From: Lamellibrachia columna
Taxonomy: Eukaryota > Annelida > Polychaeta > Sabellida > Siboglinidae
Length of the DNA: 64,000 bases
NCBI GenBank assembly: GCA_963662155.1
Contig: OY759272.1
Coordinates: forward strand, 46,391,946-46,455,945
Reading direction: 5' to 3'
The notes under the pieces were generated by a model. The model was not told where the DNA came from, did not search any database, and saw nothing but the letters and a program-made list of their open reading frames with translations. How positions within the stretch are numbered: the first letter of the stretch is position 1; each line of letters begins with the position of its first letter. This document shows positions 55,978-64,000 of this stretch, piece by piece. A program made the position numbers and the translations under genes.

Positions 55978-56862
55978 TATATACAATACAGTACAATACA
56001 GTACAGTACAGCACAGCACAGCACAGCACAACACAACACATCATATCACAGCACAGCACAGCATATTATAGCATAGCATAGCTTAGTATAATGCAGCATA
56101 GCATAGCATAACATAACATAACATAACATACCGCAACGAAACGCAACGCAACGCAATGCAATGCAATACAACGCAATACAATGCAATACAATACAATACA
56201 GTACAATGCAATGCAATACAATGTAATACAATACAATGTAATACAATATAATACAATGCAATACAATACAATGTAATGCAATGCAATGCAACGCAATGTA
56301 ATGCAATGCAATGTAATGCAATGCAATGCAATACATTACTTTACAATACAATATATTACAGTACAATGCAGTACAGTGCAGTGCAGTACAGTACAATACA
56401 ATACAATACAGTACATTACATTACATATAGTACAGTACAGTACAGTACAATACAATAAAGTACAGCACATCACAGAACAGCACAACACAGAACAGCGCAG
56501 CTTAATACAGTACAGTACAGTATATTACAGTACAGTAGAGTGCAATGCAGTACAGTACAATACAATACAATGCAGTATATTACATTATATTACATTACAT
56601 ATAGTACAGTACAGTACAATGCAGTACAGCACAGCACAGAACAGCACAACACAGCAACGCTATGCAATGCAACACAACGCAATAAAGATCAGTACAGTAT
56701 AGTACAATACAGTACAGTACAGTACAATACAATACAATACAATACAATACAATGCAATGCAATGCAATACGATACGATACGATACGATACGATACGATAC
56801 GACACGATACCATACAATACAATACAATACAATATAATATAATATAATATAACAATAATTAT
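55978..56862. repeat. Pentanucleotide satellite (TACAA/TACAG/TGCAA)
   Basis: About 880 bp in 5-bp phase with variants ATACA, GTACA, ATGCA, GCACA, ACGCA and CGATA grouped in local blocks (for example ACGATACGATACG at 56768-56802). It takes the place of 9660-14030 of unit 1, about 4.4 kb with two coding exons. Confidence 0.95.
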
Positions 56863-57226
56863 ACATGCATGTATGTACGCCTGGGTGAATGTGAAGTAAG
56901 TAACATTTATGAACTAAAAATAACGACCATATGGCGATTACTGTGCGGTCGTTAAACGAGAAAATATGTGGTACCGGGAAAAATCGAATAGTCTTCAAGC
57001 AATAATTGCAGCGTGGCAGAATGCTTTACAGAAAACTAAAGAGTTGTGTTGGAAGGGGTAAAATGTAGAGTGCCTGATCGGTCTATATGACATGATACAA
57101 CGTCATAGAGACATTTGAAATATGTATAATATTATGGGTAATGACACATTTTGCAATATATTTCATTTTGATATAATAATAACGCTTGTTAACATTCGTG
57201 AAACATTATATGTGTAGTTCTTGTAA

Positions 57227-57228
<2 letters not shown>
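56863..57228. repeat. Duplicated block, downstream part of unit 3
   Basis: Counterpart of 14045-14465: TGTGAAGTAAGTAAC, ATGGCGATTACTGTGCGGTC, GTTGGAAGGGGT and AACGCTTGTTAACATTCGTG. Confidence 0.87.
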
Positions 57229-57268
<40 letters not shown>

Positions 57269-58540
57269 TACACTGATATATATTGTAATTTCAAATTCGG
57301 GGTATTCATGGTGATCGTCGACGTCATGATCGCTGACGTGGTTTCCAGGCTTGGCGATATTTGCATGGTTTTACACTAAACATACAACTGACAAATAATA
57401 CATCAGATGCGTCTATGACTAATATGTTTATCACGTTTTCATTGTTAGGATGGTAGTTATACTGCCTGATGTATTCTTGCCAGCTAGGTGCTAAAAAGGC
57501 ATAAGTCCGGCTCTGATGTTATAACTTTAGTCACGTCCTTAATCACGACAATATTTCCTTAATGTTGTCAACAAAAAACACAATGGCCACACTGAATGTC
57601 ACACTGTAAAAAATATTACCTCGTTGCACTGCTAACGATCCATATGCTGGTCGTTTTGCAATTATGCTGGTCAGACCAGTTTCTTTCTTTATTTTCGATT
57701 TGTCTGCTCAAATTCGATCACATTTGGATATTCTGTCAAAAAACGTCGTTTCAGTTGGGATATATAAACATAACGTGTCGCTAAAAATGTCCGCGCAGCC
57801 AATCGATTCAAGGCGAACCGCAAACCAACGCCGGAGACCAGCCACACTCCTTGACGTCATTCAGTGACATTGCCAGGTACATGGCCGGATCCACAGATTA
57901 TTACTGCTTCAAGGACAAATGTTCCCACACAGCACACGACTGGCGTACGTTTCTCAACGCAAGAAATATGTGCACTTCTACCACCTAACTAGTATGTGTC
58001 CTGTACCTCTGTCACAGAAGAATGCTTGTCGTTATATAAACTTCCTATCTCAGAGACTTTCTTACTTCTATATTAAGAAGTATATTAATGTGGTCCGCAT
58101 GTTTCATTTAGAGCCAGGCCAATCCTTTCCATAGCTGTTGGCATGTAGATATCTTACTCAAGGGGCTAAGAGGGCGCGGGTGCATCTGTTAGAAAAAAGT
58201 TACCTATCACCCCCTATTTGTCATCATACTATTCAATATACATAAGGCTACTAAGTGAGACATGTTATGCTTAATGCACGTTTTAAACCTTCTAAATAAT
58301 AAATAACAGTCAGCATTGTATCATTAATTATTAAATTGAAAATTATATGCAATATCATACGAAACGTCTTTGATAAAAAATAGCAGTCATGTTGACGGAG
58401 ATTAGTATCATATACCCAACGAAATGCAGTATTGTTGACGTAAATATGCGTTCGTACGTACGTGATGTGAAAAACAAATGCTAAAAAATAGGTGTACTTA
58501 AGGCTATTGTTATACTTTTTTATATGTATATAAAAATTAT
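57229..58540. other. No gene recognised; (AT)n at 57234-57262
   Basis: Short AT tract then ordinary sequence. Frames at 57596-57867 and 57919-58134 are not recognisable. I could not find the sequence in units 1 or 2. Confidence 0.35.
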
Positions 58541-58544
58541 AATA

Positions 58545-62297
<3,753 letters not shown>

Positions 62298-62394
62298 CAG
62301 AATTAGAACGTTTAAGTAATGACGTCGACTTGTATCGTATTTTCAGAAGTAAGTTAAATAGAAAGACGATCATGACAACGTATTCTACTGTAAC

Positions 62395-62614
62395 TAATGA
62401 CGTGAAGGTTGTAAACTGTGACTACCACTATCGTGCATGTGAGTTGCGCTATATGATTACACCATCATTTAATTGCAGAACGCCGCAAACAGCTATATAA
62501 CCGTGGACGTCAGCGAGCCGCTGTGATCTGTGTATCGACTGCTCAAACGGCAGGAACCAGCGGCATCGACGCCTGACGACGAATCATTGCTCGGTAGCAG
62601 AATCCGGTACGTCA
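62395..62614 (+). promoter_or_regulatory. Promoter and 5'UTR exon, GPCR unit 4
   Basis: TATATAA at 62494-62500, 5'UTR exon of about 80 nt ending in AGAATCCG, donor GTACGT at 62607. Conserved with unit 1 and unit 3. The acceptor TTTACCAG ends at 62903, six bases before the coding ATG. Confidence 0.65.
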
Positions 62615-62909
62615 GTCAGATCATTTCGTAAATCGAGCCTCAAAAGTTCAACTCTTAATGATACACTCATTTGACCACAGCATAACGCTAAAATGTGTAT
62701 CTGATATTTGTAATTTTCAATACAAATACATGTATTGTGCAGGTGCGGCCTTATGTACCAACAACGGTATGAATAGGATAAGTCAGTAAATGAGGCGTAA
62801 GTAAGTAAGTAAGTAAGTAAGTAAGTGAGTAAATATGTATGCATATAAGTAAGTTAGTTAGTAACTTTAGTTAGTAACAGTACGGATGATATTCATTTAC
62901 CAGCTAAAT

Positions 62910-63192
62910 ATGACATACTTGATGAAAACGTCATCCCCAAATCTTGACGTGGACTTCACCACTCTCGTTACTGAATTCCGAAATGCAAGCTACCAGAATG
63001 AAAACACCACCGACGTTGGCAATGCAACATCGCTAGGCCGCGGAAAGCTGTCACCCAATTTCTACGACATCACTACCCTGGCGATCATCGGCATAGCCGG
63101 CGTCTTGTCTAATGTCGCCGTGCTGGCCGTATTGCTCAAGAAGGAGAACAGGAAGTTAGCAGCCAACCGCTATCTCATCAACATCGCCATCA
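62910..63192 (+). CDS. GPCR unit 4, coding exon 1 (rest beyond the window)
   Basis: 283 nt, same length and phase as exon 1 of unit 1, ending ATCA then GTGAGT. It encodes the extracellular N terminus with the same three sequons (NAS, NTT, NAT), TM1 with LSN (N1.50) and the start of TM2 (INIAI). About 15 of 94 residues differ from unit 1. No stop or frameshift, so this gene may be intact if exons 2 and 3 exist beyond 64000. The ATG at 62886 is upstream of the conserved acceptor and probably intronic. Confidence 0.8.
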
Positions 63193-63261
63193 GTGAGTCC
63201 ACATTATCTCTATCGTAATTAGTTGATGTAGCTCAGGCAGTTTATAAGTGCACAAACAGTT

Positions 63262-63357
63262 AGGAGGGAGGGCAGGAGGGATGGGGGAGGGAGGGATGAG
63301 GGAAGGAGGGAGAGAGATAGAGGGATGGAGAGAGGAAGGGAGGGAGGGAGGGAGAGA
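63262..63357 (+). repeat. Purine-rich tract, unit 4 intron 1
   Basis: GGGAGGGAGGGAGGGAG near 63337 and other G runs; counterpart of 7094-7134 and 46128-46193, here without an adjacent AT tract. Confidence 0.85.
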
Positions 63358-63647
63358 TATGATATGAATAACGAAATAAGCACTACATATATGTCGTGTC
63401 GTGACCACTAAATAGCTAATGAAAATGCTGAATTGATCGAAAGAAACTTGCTGGTGTATTGGCTGCAGCTACGTGTTACTAGAATACACTGGGGAAACAT
63501 GAATGCATTTCATTATCAGTGCAAGCATGGCATTCAAATATTGTTTATATACGCAATGACGTCGTTCGTTTGCACAAACAACGTCATTTGTAATTCACCT
63601 CTCTCTATACAATGCCACTCACTGGATCACCCTAAACCATATATATC

Positions 63648-63995
63648 CTATGCATACATCATATTCGTGAGAACATCAATCGTGCTGACCTTGTTGCTGA
63701 TTAGTTCCATCACCATGACACACACTAATAGGCTAAGGGCATTTCTTTGCATCCAACATATATCAACTGGAAACTCTTCTGACAACCCAGATCCAACGAC
63801 AACTCTTCCGTTTGTTCTCTCATACATTGCTTCCACCATCCGGGCTTGTGATTCTGGCACTCCAACCCAGTTGACGGTTGCCATCTGCATATATTGTGGG
63901 ACTGTGTCATAGGCCTCCTCCAGGTCCACAAATCCCACTGCCATTATCCACTGCATATCCAACCACTTCTCTATCAGCTGTCTTAGTACAAGCAT
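63648..63995 (-). pseudogene. RTE-like LINE fragment, reverse transcriptase core
   Basis: On the - strand from the window edge: VLRQLIEKWLD, AVGFVDLEEAYDTVPQ (motif A), GVPESQARMVEAMYERT, then LSEEFPVDI and NALSLLVCVMVMELIS. The expected QGSxLSP reads RNALSLL, so motif B is degraded. Same family and orientation as 7160-8150 in unit 1, but a different part of the protein. It continues beyond the window. Confidence 0.78.
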
Positions 63996-64000
63996 CCCAC

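Noticed and set aside
56046..56998. Several frames of 60-138 codons in the pentanucleotide satellite
   Set aside because: 5-bp repeats have no stop in some frames; all six frames are affected alike.

Overview
The window is metazoan nuclear DNA. It has GT..AG introns, a class A (rhodopsin-like) seven-helix receptor gene, CR1-, L2- and RTE-type LINEs, tyrosine-recombinase (DIRS/Ngaro-type) retroelements and very long AT, TG/CA and GA microsatellites. There is no trace of bacterial gene organisation. The element mix fits an aquatic invertebrate, but the sequence alone does not give me the phylum.

The backbone is a tandem array of one GPCR gene in four units, all on the + strand, in very different states. 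Unit 1 (about 5.8-14.5 kb) is complete: a TG repeat, a TATA promoter with a 5'UTR exon, and three coding exons (6578-6860, 10381-10661, 11423-11962) that join in phase to give 367 residues with the class A hallmarks. Unit 2 (38.07-39.26 kb) keeps only exons 2 and 3 and is a pseudogene. Unit 3 (about 41.9-57.2 kb) is a 'ghost': TG repeat, promoter, 5'UTR exon, splice donor and intron sequence remain, but no coding exon does. Its exon 1 interval holds LINE fragments, and the interval matching exons 2-3 is about 880 bp of pentanucleotide satellite. Unit 4 (about 58.5 kb to the window end) has the promoter and an intact exon 1; the rest of the gene lies outside.

Mobile elements fill the space between. 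DIRS-type fragments lie at 1.05-2.95, 34.05-37.53 and 50.59-52.4 kb, all +. One CR1-like family occurs at 17.99-21.73, 29.28-33.32, 40.4-41.6, 45.15-45.8 and 52.63-53.1 kb (+) and at 46.99-49.40 and 49.63-49.89 kb (-). L2-like fragments lie at 15.27-16.45 and 43.52-45.09 kb. RTE-like fragments lie in intron 1 of units 1 and 4 on the - strand, and a Ty3/gypsy fragment lies in intron 1 of units 1 and 3. A degenerate recombinase-like gene lies at 23.54-24.35 kb (-).

Only unit 1 of the receptor, exon 1 of unit 4 and ORF1 of the second CR1 copy look like intact reading frames. Everything else coding-like is broken. The most notable structures are the ghost receptor unit with its conserved promoter, two AT-centred perfect palindromes that duplicate neighbouring unique sequence in inverted form, the repeat-plus-acceptor arrangement in front of two different DIRS gag genes, and CR1 ORF1 esterases that have lost the catalytic histidine.
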